Assembly (NCBI GenBank): GCA_010015655.1
Contig: ML976668.1
Location: 959,516 to 1,023,515 of the forward strand
DNA from: Bimuria novae-zelandiae CBS 107.79
Lineage: Eukaryota; Ascomycota; Dothideomycetes; Pleosporales; Didymosphaeriaceae
Direction of reading: 5' to 3'
DNA length: 64,000 nucleotides
Position 1 is the stretch's first letter; each line of letters opens with the position of its first letter. The position numbers and the translations under genes are program-made. The notes under the pieces are model-generated. The model had not been told where the DNA came from, did not search any database, and worked only from the letters and a program-made list of their open reading frames with translations. Below, in pieces: positions 11,201-22,350 of this stretch.

Positions 11201-13560
11201 TCTTGTTTATTAAGTAGGAGCCATGGATGTCCCTATTTACGGATAATTAGGAATTCTTTGCCACCTTGAACGAGCATATTGTTAATGTTGTTAAAGAAGA
11301 TACTATGATAATCTATATTATTTAAGCAGAGTAGAAATAGTGTGTTAGTTAGCATTACTATAAAGGTAATTATACTAAATAGCGTGCTAACATTAACGTC
11401 GCTAAGAGAGAAACACTCTAGATTATCTCTAAATTAGATTTAATAACGTCCTGCGGTAGACTTATTAATAACTATAGATAGTTAGATAAGCTACAGCGCC
11501 TTTACTTATGTCTTACTAGTAGTTAAGACACCAGCTACACTAGTGTTAGGCATAATACCTTAAAAGATATCTGCGCTGTAGCGTGAATTAAATAAGAAGA
11601 GTTAAGTATCTTTATTTACTTTGCTAGAGATGTAAGGATTATCGCTTATAATTATATAAAGTGCGGCAGCGTTATTAAGGCTAGAGATAATAGCGTTGCC
11701 GTTAACCTTATCGCAGGATGAAGTTAAGTAGACTTAGTTAATAAAATATGCTTTAATGTTATTATTACTAGTATTATTGTCGCTGCTATCGCTGTCTTTA
11801 AGCTCTATGCCATTATAGCTGGCGAGAAACACTTTATAGCTTAGGGCATTAGGATTATCTTAAGCGTATTAATTATAGCGTTGGCGATGCTCTATGCGCT
11901 CCTTCTTTAAGTATTAAGTTAATTAGCACATAGGCTATTTATAGATAAAGCATGTCTTGTTGCGGCAATTGCCTAAGTAGTTTAACTAATAGTTATTATT
12001 ATTAAATTAATTGCCGCGCGATCCGCCTTAACCTTAATAGTAGTAGCTATAGTAGTTATTATCTAATAATCCTGTAGCTTATTAATTATTACGAATATAG
12101 CGGCGATTAGTGTAATACTGCTCATCTACATCTCGTGATAGAAACTGGCTATTAGGATGATAGCTTAACTACATGCTAACTGCGCTGCGGAGATCTGTAG
12201 CGACACCTTTAAATATAGTTGCTAGCTTTAAGCAAGCTATAGTAGTTACTTTAATGCTATAATATGCGCTAAGGAGCTATTGCGTAAGTAAATACTAATT
12301 ATAGCTCTTACCTTAGTCCTGTGATAGTGCCTGATAGAGCATGTTTATCTTACTAATAACTATTTTAAGACACTCTATAGGGTCTTTCTTAGGGTTAGCA
12401 GTTATAACGCTCTTAAGCGTAGTGCTATGCCACTCCTAGAGGTATATCTAGTAAGCTTGTGTAGTGTTAAAGTACGTGCGTAGCTTGTTAAGCATTATAT
12501 TATAAGTAAGCGTAAGCGCTTAGGGAGTAATGTGATTGTAGTAATACTAAAGCGCTTAGCTAGTAAGCATAATAAAGAGTGCTATTTTATACTACTTATC
12601 CTTATTAATCCTAACCTTAGTGCAGAGGTTGTTAAACACCTTAATCTTTGTCTTAAGGATATTATATTTATTACCTAAATACTTCTGCTCTGGCGTGTAT
12701 AACTTGGCGAGGTTAGTAAGTAAATAAGAGTTGTTCTGCATAAGCGTAAATCCAGGTTATAATAATAATAATAATCCTCCACCTAGCGGAGCTCGCTGCT
12801 ACCACTATTATTCTTTATTATCTGCGATCTGGTGGCACTTAAAGCCTTTGCAGAGCCTTATAAGCTTAAGATGCTTAATAGGCTATTTTAGGACAGCGGT
12901 TAATATAAGGAGTTCTGCGAATTAGTTAGGGAAATTATTACTATTACCTTACTTAATGTAGATGCCTTGCTAGCGGAGGAGCTCTTTAAGTGCTTTTTAG
13001 ATGCGCTTGTTAATGCTATTAAAGAGATCGCGGGTAAAATTCTTAAAATACTTCTTAAACTTAAGTAGTAGAAATAGGTTAAATATATTATTTTCTTCCA
13101 CCTGTACTATCTAGTTAATAACTATAGTGTTAAGTTTATCTGTATTAACGGTGGCGTTGGCGATATTAAAATCTTAGTTAGCGTACTAGTCCTTGTAGAT
13201 TATCTTGTCTAGGTACTACAAGCAATCCTTTGTTTGGGTGTACTTTATAATAGTGTTTTAGATATGGGCCTGTAATTAGTGTGATTTGACAAGAGTTAGC
13301 GTGGTTGACGCAAATCTCCTTCCGAACTGAGCCTTGGTAGGGACAATCCAGGCGGAGAGATTCTTCAAATACGAGGCGCCGCTGATCCTGATACAGGATA
13401 GCAGTGAGCTTGTTGTACCTGTACTTCGCACTAGCGATGCTGTATCCTGGGCCTTGGTAGGGGAGGAGGCATGCGCTAACCGCTTCTATCGCCAGAATAC
13501 TCAGCCTGAAACGTGCGCTGAGATTCCCTGTACACAGTATATCTTGCCGATCTGTGGTGT
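8260..13560 (-). pseudogene. Gag-pol remnant of copia B
   Basis: The clearest segment is the end of the integrase at 10422-10652 (minus), with GPNGLVLTLLVFGAYPRLLK followed by LSITARGAIVRKAMAKVRK, a block typical of fungal Ty1/copia polyproteins. Next, 10032-10226 (minus) is an acidic linker, then a basic segment KRKRSRLKGLRNK of the kind that joins integrase to reverse transcriptase. A degenerate Cys/His knuckle lies near 11930-11985. Many stops interrupt the frame, so no full protein is expected. Confidence 0.75.
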
Positions 13561-13576
13561 AGCAACCACTGATTAG

Positions 13577-13818
13577 TGTTAATATGGTAATAGGCTGTTA
13601 GATCAAGACTTCGTTGCAACGATGTGGTATTGATTTGATTCTTAATTATAGATCTATTGTGGTGGGCTATTATAAGAAGTATTTATCGAGCGTGGTTTAT
13701 CCCCTGCTAGCCTAATTAGGACTAGCGTAATAAACCACAGGCAAACTGCGTAATAAACTGTAGGCAAACTGCATGGCGGTGAAAGCCGTAGCAGTGTTGC
13801 GCAGGTTTAAAGCCAATA
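13577..13818 (-). repeat. 5' LTR of copia B
   Basis: Right-hand copy, 242 bp, ending GCCAATA where the left copy has GCCAACA (a RIP-type change), followed by the target duplication ATACG. The sequence inside it (minus CTAATCAGTGGTTGC) does not match the initiator-tRNA-like primer site of the other copia-type elements here. Confidence 0.85.
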
Positions 13819-15409
13819 ATACGTTATAGTTATAAGCCTAGTACCTTTATAACGCTTTATAATATACTTACTTTATACTAGCTAATAATTATAGTAATAA
13901 ATTATTTTTTACTTTTTACTATTTTTACGCTTACGTCTTGACGCTTATAACCTATAATAGAGCTAGACTATATAAGAACTACTATAAAGCTCTTAGTAAG
14001 TAACTAATTTATAAATTATAATTTATTTTTACTTTAGTACGCGTAGCTTAAGTACCACATAAAAGTTTAAGAAATATAAAATTATATTAACTTTAAGGCT
14101 CCTAAGTAGATAAATATACACGACTAGGCTCTAGAGCTACTAAATATAAATACTAAGGGCAAGCCCTATATATAATAGCTTAAGCGCTATAAGCTAGAGT
14201 TTACTATTTATAGTTAGCTTATAATAAAGCTTTAGGTACTTTAAAACTAAGTCTATACTATAGTTAATTTATAAAGGCTAGAACTTATAATTCTATAATT
14301 AAGTAAATAGTAAACGCTATAGGCACTAATTAAAGAACTTAAAAATAATTTTTATCTAAGTAATAATAATTAGAAGGAGCAGGTACGACATATATATAAA
14401 GAGGTTACCTTACGCCCACAGAGCAGCAGAACAATAGACATAACTAAATAGCTATCTAAATGGAACTGCGCCCACGCCAACACTGTGCTTTTAAATCTTC
14501 TAGAGATAAAGGGTACGCTACTAATAAAGGATTTCCTACGCTTAGCACTACAATACAACTATAAGTAGGCTTAAAAAGAGCTTAATAACCTATTGTGACC
14601 AGGCGTAGTAGTAACTCTATCTCTAAAAGGATACGCTTGCTAGCTCGCGTAGCTTGACTAAATAACTAAGCACGCAGGTATGTACGCTACGCTTAAAGGG
14701 CGCACTCCTAATATAAGCTATAAGTGCCTATGTAAAGTAAATAGCTAGTATTAATAGAAGCCTATAAAGTGTAACCGCCTTTAGTACGCGCTCTAGAAAG
14801 AAGCTTTTTATAAGCTTTATAATAAGCCTATAAATAAGGAGATTAGTAAAATTAAAAGCTAGATATAAAAAGATTAGTAAAAGGTATTATTAACTAAGCT
14901 TAAGTATAAGGGGTAGGTAGTAGACCTTCCTTTAGTCTTTTTAGGAAATATTAAAGTATAAATTATAGTAAGCTTATAGGTAAGTAAGCCTTTACTAGCT
15001 AGGCGCTATAATCCTATAGCTACTTATTTTCTTATTTATATATATAGGTACTTGCACAGGTTATATTATAAGTAAATAATTACCCTTAAATATTTATTAA
15101 AGCTCTATAGTAGAAGTACGCTACTTTTTTTATTTTTTTTTACTTTTTTACGTAAGTACTCGCGTGGGTTATGTTGTAAGTAAATAATTACTTTTAAATA
15201 TTTATTAAAGCTCTATAGTAGAAGTATACTACTTTTTTTTTCTTTCCCTTTCTTTTAGAACTATATATAAACTAGCTACTTAGACTAATTACCTAGTAAG
15301 CTAAAGATTTAAGCTAGACGCTTTTTAAGCTCTACGCGTAAGTTTACTACCTTTTATACTTTAAGTTACTATTTAGCTTATTTTACTACGCTTTATAAGC
15401 TAAAAGGTG

Positions 15410-15581
15410 TATTATAAAAGGCACCTTACTAAAGCTTTTTACGCTAGTTAAAGTTAAGCTAAGTAGCTAAGTAGCTAAGCACGTAATCCTTTAAACTTAT
15501 AAATAGCTAGTTATTATAAAGCTTCCTCTCTTTAATAGACTTTGTTTTCGAGCTCCCTGATCGTTGTGACTAAGCGCCACA
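15410..15581 (+). repeat. Right LTR of element C
   Basis: 172 bp, TATTATAAAAGGCACC (from TGTTGCAAAAG by G-to-A and C-to-T) to GCGCCACA, followed by the duplicated ATTAT. Confidence 0.8.
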
Positions 15582-15854
15582 ATTATACTATTACTAGTGT
15601 GGCTTATTACCTAGTAATAATCTAGTTTTTTAAGTCCTTAGACTTGTTTTAAATTTCCTATAAGGCCTCTGCCTCTTAGATCTAATTCTTAAGTTAGGCT
15701 AGCCTTAAGACCTCCTTAATTTAGTACTATTTATATTATTATTAATATAGTGCATAGGTCTCTCTAATTCTATTAGGCTTATATATTCCTGGTATCCCAT
15801 GTTATGGGCAGTTCGGAGTAAGGCACTTATTCTGGGCTAAGGCATTATGCCCTA

Positions 15855-15984
15855 TGTGACGGTTTAGTATGGAAGCTTGGGCCACCCGTGCGGCCCGTGC
15901 ACGTGATCCACACAGTATATAGCTCCTGTAGAGTAGCTACTCAATTAACAACGATTGCCTCAACACTCTCTTTTTAACGTAATA
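15855..15984 (+). repeat. 5' LTR of copia 1
   Basis: 130 bp, same as 35699-35828 except for mostly RIP-type changes such as CGTCACA to CGTAATA at the end. Confidence 0.9.
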
Positions 15985-15998
15985 GTTATGAGCCTGGT
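15985..15998 (+). other. Primer-binding site of copia 1 (initiator tRNA-like)
   Basis: GTTATGAGCCTGGT starts at the first base after the LTR. GTTATGAGCC is the reverse complement of the GGCTCATAAC anticodon-loop segment of eukaryotic initiator tRNA-Met, the half-tRNA priming known for Drosophila copia. The same site with RIP-type changes follows the LTRs of element C (13829) and copia 2 (22111-22126, minus). Confidence 0.65.
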
Positions 15999-16797
15999 TT
16001 GCACCTGCTAAGGCTGCTACTTACCTACAATCTTGTAATTATTTATAATAATCCTGCGATACCTGCTACATACGACTTGTGTGACAGCTGCACGACTCCA
16101 CGATGGCGACAGAATCTGATCCTACAATAACGCGTGTCACAGTAGTCCTTAACAAGCCTGAGGACTGGCAGGCATGGATCTTTCTTCGCAAGGACGCCGC
16201 GTAGCAGCACGATCTATGGCAGTATTACAACCCCGACGTCGCTATAGCTGACCTGCCTCTACTTACAGAGCCTGTTGAGCCTATGGCGCACCAATACAAA
16301 GTCAACAAGGCGCCTGGTACGATACACACCAACGCTAACCTTAATAACACTAAATTTTGACGCTATTAATTTGCGTACGACTAATATAAGAAGTAACATG
16401 CCCGCTATCTTAAATAGAAGCAGGCACTTTAAAATCTAAATATAAATATTAATAAGATAGTTACTAAGCGCTATATCTACTTACTATATAATAAGGACAC
16501 GCCGCACGCGTGGCTTGTCTCCCTTAAGAAGCACTTTACGCTATTAATAGCTATTTATTAATATAATCTAATTAATAACTATAAGCGCTTGTGTGCCCCG
16601 CTAAAGTTATATAACTTTAAAGACTAGCTATAATTATAAATTAAAATTACTAGTTAGTACGCTAAAATTAATCTATTTAACGTAGAAGGCACGCGCGCAT
16701 AAAATGACTTTTTAATAATTATTAAAAATATTAACCTTAATTACGCTACGCCTAAGCTAAATAAGCTATTTAAGCATAAAAATAATAATACGTAAAT

Positions 16798-17021
16798 TAT
16801 TGAATCAAGGTCCCTCTGGTAGCATGACTACCATGGATAACCGAGTAGGAGGAGGGACAAGGCGGGGTAGCTGCAACGTATTGTATTGACTATCCTATTA
16901 TGTTATTCCTCTTCCGTGTAAACAGTAACGAGGACGCTACAGTCAGCCGTGCCTCCCTCACACAGTAGGCACTACGGCCCTTCCTTCTACCAACCTAGAA
17001 TGAACCCACATATTCTCAACA
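16798..17021 (-). repeat. 3' LTR of copia 2
   Basis: Minus strand TGTTGAGAATATGTGGG to TTCAATA; the last bases appear to be a RIP-altered TTCAACA. Confidence 0.9.
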
Positions 17022-17034
17022 CTCCCCCTCAAGA

Positions 17035-20000
17035 CAGGTCTGGTCCGTAGACAACTCCGAGTTGGTTCTTAAATCTCTTAAATGCGACTCGCTGTAACAG
17101 CTTTATTATTTTATTAGTAACTATATTAGTAGTTAGCACGTAAGCTACCTTAAGTTTGCCTTATTCTGCTATGTCCCGGATAAAGTGATAATAAACGTCG
17201 ATGTGTTTTAATTTTTTATAGAGGTAAGGGTTCTTTGTAAGTGCGATGGCGCCCTGGTTGTCTCCTAACATCTAAACCTTATTAGTGTCTTTTCTAATGT
17301 ACTTTAGGAATTTAAGATCCCTAAATACTTAGGCAATCTACTAGCCTTGCTTGCAGCATGTTAAAAGTGCAATATATTTAGACTTATAGCTTAATATTAT
17401 AACTAATTATTACTTCTTACTTAACTATAAGATTAGACCTCTATAGAACATCGCAGTGCTGCCTAAGACGCTCTTTTGGTCTATAGTATCGCTTGCCTAG
17501 TTAGCGTCTAAGTAGACGACAAACTGTAAGTGTGCTCCCCCTGGTCCGTAGCGTAGTTTTATTATAACTATTAACCTTAGGTACCGTAGTAGGTTCTTTA
17601 ATGCATAGCTATAGTGTTCTGCTAGATTGCTTATATATTGGCTTAGCTTTCCAAGGGTGAATGCAATATCTAGACGTGTAAGTACTATAGCGAACATTAG
17701 ACTTCCGATTCCTTACTAGTACTCCGTTGTGTTAATCCAATTATTATTATCTATAGCTAGTCTAAATAAAGTGTAATTAGCAGATAGGATTTTCTTATCC
17801 TTATACTTCTTACTTAATATTCTAAACTTGTCAAGTACTGCGCGCAGATATTACTCTTAGTTAAGAAAAATTATATAGTGCTTTCTGTCTCTTGTAACTC
17901 GCACTTTAAGGACCTTATGTACCTCCCCTAGGTTCTTGGCGTTGAATCGTCTAGAAAGCTTCTTCTAGAACCACTTAGTTTGGGATTGCTCCTTTGCCGC
18001 TGCAAGAACGTCGTTAACGTAGACTAGGATTCGAATATTTCTCTCTTTATAGACAAACATGCAAGGGTCTGCAAGGCTTTATATAAACCCCTATATAAGA
18101 AGCTCTTTCTTTATTAACAGGTTCTAGTCGCGAGCAGCCTGCTTTAGTCCGTATAGGCTTTAAAGCACTTTTAGAACATGTCCTTTCTTAACACGAACTC
18201 CTTTAGGTTGCTTAAGGAGAATCTGTTCTTTAAGGTAAGATTTAGTAAACGCATTCTTAATATTATAATAGAAACATTCCAAGTCTTCTGCTGCGATAGT
18301 GGCTAGGAATAGACGTAAGGTATCCATGCGGATAGTGAGTGTAAAGGTCTTATTGTAGTCGATTCCATGTACTTGGGTAAAACCACGTGCCACTAGGCGC
18401 GCTTTAAATCGTTTAACTATCCTGTTTAGCTTGGTTTTAATTATAAAAACCCACTTTAAATTAACTATATTAGCGTCTTTTAGCCGTAAAACTTCTTCCT
18501 AGGTTCTGTTTTTTATTAGCGAGATTATCTCCTCTAGCACTGTTGCTTTCTATTAATTTCCGTACTTTGGGTCGTTTATAGCTTGTTAATATATCTGGGG
18601 GATCGGAATTCCTGTAATCTTAGTTGCTAAAAAGGCTTTTTTAAAGATCTAGGCTTCTCCGTCTATTTCTTTATCCGTAAAATTAACTTGTGCTAGCATG
18701 GCTTTAATAATCTTGCGGAGTCTTTTATCCTTAGTAGTGTCTCCTCTAGATCTCTTGCGTTTAGACTGTCTTATAAAGTATTTTAGAGCTTCTAGCAAGG
18801 ATTGAGCTAGTTCCTCAGGTTCTTTAGTCGTTAGATCCGGTACTCGCTTATCTTATAAGATAGTGGTAAAAGGAGTAATAGTTAGCTTCCTTAGTCTTCC
18901 TCTTCCACGCTTAATTAGCTTAGGAGTTAGTTCTACTTATTCCGCAGGAGGTGGTTCTATCTCGTTTGTAATTAATAGTTCTATCTGTTCTACAGCAGCT
19001 TGTTCTATAGGATCTGCAAAAGTTGGTTCTGCAGGAGTCGATTCTGCAGGAGTCGGTTCTGTAGGAGTTAGTTCTATAGAAGTTGGTTCTATAGGAGTTG
19101 GTTAAGCGCGAGCTAGTTAAGTAGGATCTAGTTAAGTAGTAGTTATTTTAGTAAGAGTAGGATCTTTCCTTAGTCTTCCTCTTAGTTTTTAGTCTAGCAT
19201 AGTATTTGGCGTTCCCTGTAATCTAGCTAGAATGTTCCGCAACCGTAGTTCGACTCTCCCTCTAGGTATGTGTTTGTCTACTAATATATAACTTAATCTT
19301 GAGGTATATCCTAGTTCTGGCGAGTAGAACTTAAACTACTTGTTTATTGTCTTAGAATATCCTATAAATACTCCAACTCTGCCGCGGTCTATAAGCTTGT
19401 CGTGTCGTTAATCTGCTAAAATTATCTTAGGGTAGATGTAGGAGTAGCACTTGCTCCCCTATACACAAATATAATTAATAGATAGCGTCTTTCCTGTAAA
19501 AGCCTCTTTAGGGCTAACTCGCGTACTATTAATTATAGGTCCTATATTAGTGTAGTTTCACATATACGTGTCGGCTTCTACAGCTTCGTCCTAGAATTTA
19601 ATTAGTAAACTAGCGTCCTTAAGCATTACTCTTATGTTAGCTTCTATAGTTTAGATATTCCGCTTAGCTAGTCTATTCTAATATAATAATATAATTATAG
19701 TAGGCTATAGTTTAACTCCTTATATAATTCTCTATTCCTTAACTTGTTGTAAGAGTTCCGGAGCGTTGTTAGTCCTAGTAGCTTTAACTTTCTTATTAGT
19801 CTAATATTTAACAAAGGTCTTCTAGACTCTAAGTTCCTTTTGTGCGTCTCCCTTCTGTTTTATTAGGATAACCTAGTTCTTCCGCGTGTAGCTGTTAATA
19901 ATAAGGAGAAACCATTAGTTGTCTTATAAGAATGTTAGAAAGGGTCCTGTAATATTAAACTATACCAGGGCTAGCTTCTTAGCTTTGTGATCTCGTAGCT

Positions 20001-21696
20001 CATTAGGGATACTATTTCTTATCTTTATTAAGGCGCAGACTTCGCAGATTTCTTTCTTTACTAGGACTTGAATCTTCTTCTAGAGAGTTATGACTTCGTG
20101 GAGTTTAGCAATCTTTGCGGGTCCCAGGTGTGCAAAGCGTCTGTGGTACAGCAAGTATCTCTCCTTTTCACCAGCCTCGAGTTCGGAATCAGCTGGTGTG
20201 TGAAGGACTTCTGTATCTGGGGCTGGTGCATAGCGTTCTGTGCCTGGAAATGCTGTCTCTTTGTATCCATCTGCAATGTGTGACACTACGTAGAGGCCAT
20301 TATCTATAGTTGCTTTAATAATTGTCTTCTTCCCTAATTTAAAGGATAGTGTGTAGAAATTAAAATAACCCTTTAGGCCTGCTGCACAAATTCGTCTCCC
20401 TAATAGTAAATTAACCCTAAGGTTAGGTACTAGCAGTATATTTAAAAGCTATATTAAAGATCTATTCTTATAAACTATTTAGGCTTCTCCTTTCTAGTCT
20501 GCGTGTAATTCTCCCTTTTTAACCCGAACGAGTCTCCGCTTGATCTTGATTATTTGTCTAAACAGCGAGGGTTGGTTAGACATGTGTAAGGAGGCGCCAG
20601 TGTCGCCAGCCCAGGTAGATAGAGAGGCCTTACCAAGGATGTCTTTAGAGAGACGACATGTCTTAATTTCCTTATCTTCTAAGTCTAAGGTATTAATTAA
20701 TATCTCTAGCTTTAACTCTAACCTAACTTCTTTGGCTCTATATGCTTTGCTAGTCTTATTATTAAGTTTCCCAGGCTTGACAAGCAGCTTAGGCAGCTTT
20801 ATAAAGGACTTCTTTTTCTTCTTTTTTTCCCTCTTAGCTTTGTATTCTCTCAGGAGCTTTCGAGCCTTCACTAGTTTTAAATAGTCTTAAATGTAGTAAG
20901 GTTGGTCGTAGAGGTAGCACTTAATAACAGGCGTAGGACTTAGTTTAGAGTTTAGTGACAGGTCCCTGCTGCCTTGTTTATGCGGCAGAATATACTTGTG
21001 GGCTTTCCTAAATGCTAGAAGAGCTTGCTCGTTAGCGTCTTACTAGTCTTAAACCTCCTTATCTTCCAGGAACTTAAGCTTTTATTTAATAGTAAGGTTA
21101 AGCTAGGCGTTTAAGGTGTCAATTATAGTCCTAAACCTTATTAGGAGTAATCTTATAAGGATAAGTAGTAGTGCCAAGTCTTTATAGGCTCTATTAGTGT
21201 TAGCGTCTACTAATACGAGCTTGCGTTAGTAATCCTTTAGCTTTTCTTATAATCTAATAATCGTGCTCTTAGAATCGAATATAAATGTCTAGATCCTAGT
21301 TATATACATATTAGCGGCTATAGCGTTAGTTTAGGTGTACTTCTTACGCAAGTAAGACCAGAACTAGAAAGTAGTATCGTACTTGTTAATAAGGGCCTAG
21401 TTATTATTGCTAAGGGATCTAAACAGGAGGTTAATTACGATAGCTTTATCCTCTAGGTACTTGTCTCTCTTGTCGATATTAATGCGGGCCTTAGCAGTCT
21501 TATTTACGATATCTAGTCCTTTTATAGCATCTAATAGATTTCTAGCTATAGTAATTTTATAGTGTTCCTCTAGGCTCTTCTCGCACACGTAGAAGACTCT
21601 TTTTCCTCTTAGCTTAATTTTGTTCTAGCAGAACCAAGCATTATAATTCTTAGCTATAAGCTTAGGAATTTTCTATTCTTCCCTCTCTTTAGCCAT
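17035..21696 (-). pseudogene. Gag-pol of copia 2
   Basis: ATG at 21694-21696 (MAKEREE, stop, KIPKLIAKNYNAW...) is the likely gag start; 21397-21588 holds more gag. The segment 20494-20871 carries the protease site WAGDTGASLHMSNQ, with the catalytic DTGA still intact. 20080-20286 ends in the GAG-pre-integrase block HRRFAHLGPAKIAKLHEV. 18160-18393 is the first part of the RVT_2 reverse transcriptase (ARGFTQVHGIDYNKTF, then YNIKNAFTKSYLKEQI), and 17497-17697 its end (LTRLDIAFTLGKLSQYIS). Stops between these segments prevent a full product. Confidence 0.9.
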
Positions 21697-22126
21697 CGTG
21701 TGTGTTCGGGTGTGATAAGGCTTACACGTGCTGGTTGCAGGCGGTGGAGGCGATGCGGACGACAAGGTAGGCGAGGCAGGCAGGCGGTGCTAGCGGTGCT
21801 AACGATGCTAGCGATGTAGGCGATGCGGGCGATATTTGCGAATAATATGCTGCAGGTAGGGCAGTCGTTGTTAGTTCTTAGGCGTAAAGAAGATGAGTAG
21901 ATGTGTTGCGTGTTAACCGCGTTACACATAGCTTCTAGTGATTATGTTTAATTCCTGCTTGAATCTAAGTCCTCGCGACTTTAGTGGGTGTTTAATTCCT
22001 TTCGTAAATCGTAGCTAGGTCCTTCGCGACCTTAGTAGTAATTTAATCTCTTTTTAAATCTAAGTCCTGCGCGACTCTGGTGGGATCAAAATAATAATAT
22101 TAGTTTTAGTAACTAGGCTTATAACC

Positions 22127-22350
22127 TATTAAATTAAGGTCCCTCTAGTAGCATGACTACTATAGATAACTAAGTAGGAGGAGGGATAAGGCGGGGTAGC
22201 TATAACGTATTATATTAACTATCCTATTATGTTATTCCTCTTCCGTGTAAACAGTAATGAGGACGCTATAGTCAGCCGTGCCTCCCTTACATAGTAGGCA
22301 CTACGGCCCTTCCTTCCACCAACCTGGAATGAACCCACATATTCTCAACA
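22127..22350 (-). repeat. 5' LTR of copia 2
   Basis: 224 bp; more TA-rich than the left copy. Followed by the TAAAT duplication. Confidence 0.9.

Larger units (their letters stand above)
8001..13818 (-). mobile_element. Ty1/copia element B, complete with both LTRs
   Basis: 242-bp LTRs lie at 8001-8242 and 13577-13818, flanked by ATACG (7996-8000 and 13819-13823). A purine-rich tract AAAAGAAAAGATAG (minus strand) abuts the left LTR at about 8246-8259, so the element runs on the minus strand. Minus frames give a gag with a Cys/His knuckle near 11930-11985, an integrase C-terminus and a reverse transcriptase region (about 8400-10000). It inserted into the left LTR of element C. Frames are broken by RIP-type stops, but the patch 13260-13576 near the 5' LTR is GC-normal. 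Confidence 0.85.
7834..15581 (+). mobile_element. Non-autonomous copia-type LTR element C (holds copia B)
   Basis: Two 172-bp LTRs (7834-8000 continued at 13824-13828, and 15410-15581) flank a 1.58-kb interior (13829-15409). The target duplication ATTAT is at 7829-7833 and 15582-15586. The LTR has a TATA-like CTATAAATAG (near 7921) in plus orientation. Directly after the left LTR, GTTATAAGCCTAG matches the primer site of copia 1 with one RIP-type change. The interior has no reverse transcriptase or integrase motif; it carries only a broken gag-like frame around 14390-14600 (with WNCAHANTVLLNLLEIKG). It therefore looks mobilised by an autonomous copia relative. Confidence 0.75.
3140..15854 (-). 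mobile_element. Ty3/gypsy chromovirus D, 5'-truncated and nested
   Basis: The minus strand carries, from right to left, a region homologous to the gag-pol spacer of element G (15587-15854), protease (about 7610-7830), reverse transcriptase (about 6470-6900), integrase and a chromodomain (about 4190-4300), then the polypurine tract and 3' LTR. Reading frames are full of TAA/TAG. Its own sequence is split by a solo LTR (7433-7605) and by element C with copia B (7834-15581). The element stops at 15854, where the copia 1 LTR begins; the expected continuation (the G-like sequence upstream of the spacer, gag and 5' LTR) is absent, so the 5' part was lost. Confidence 0.85.
16798..22350 (-). mobile_element. 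Ty1/copia element 2, complete, nested in copia 1
   Basis: 224-bp LTRs lie at 16798-17021 and 22127-22350, flanked by TAAAT (16793-16797 and 22351-22355). The purine tract TCTTGAGGGGGAG (minus) abuts the left LTR at 17022-17034, so the element is on the minus strand. The primer site GGTTATAAGCCTAGTT lies at 22111-22126 (minus). Gag, protease, integrase, reverse transcriptase and RNase H motifs are in copia order. The left LTR has fewer RIP changes than the right. Confidence 0.9.

Noticed and set aside
20068..20884. Plus-strand frames over copia 2
   Set aside because: Shadows of the minus-strand protease and integrase region.
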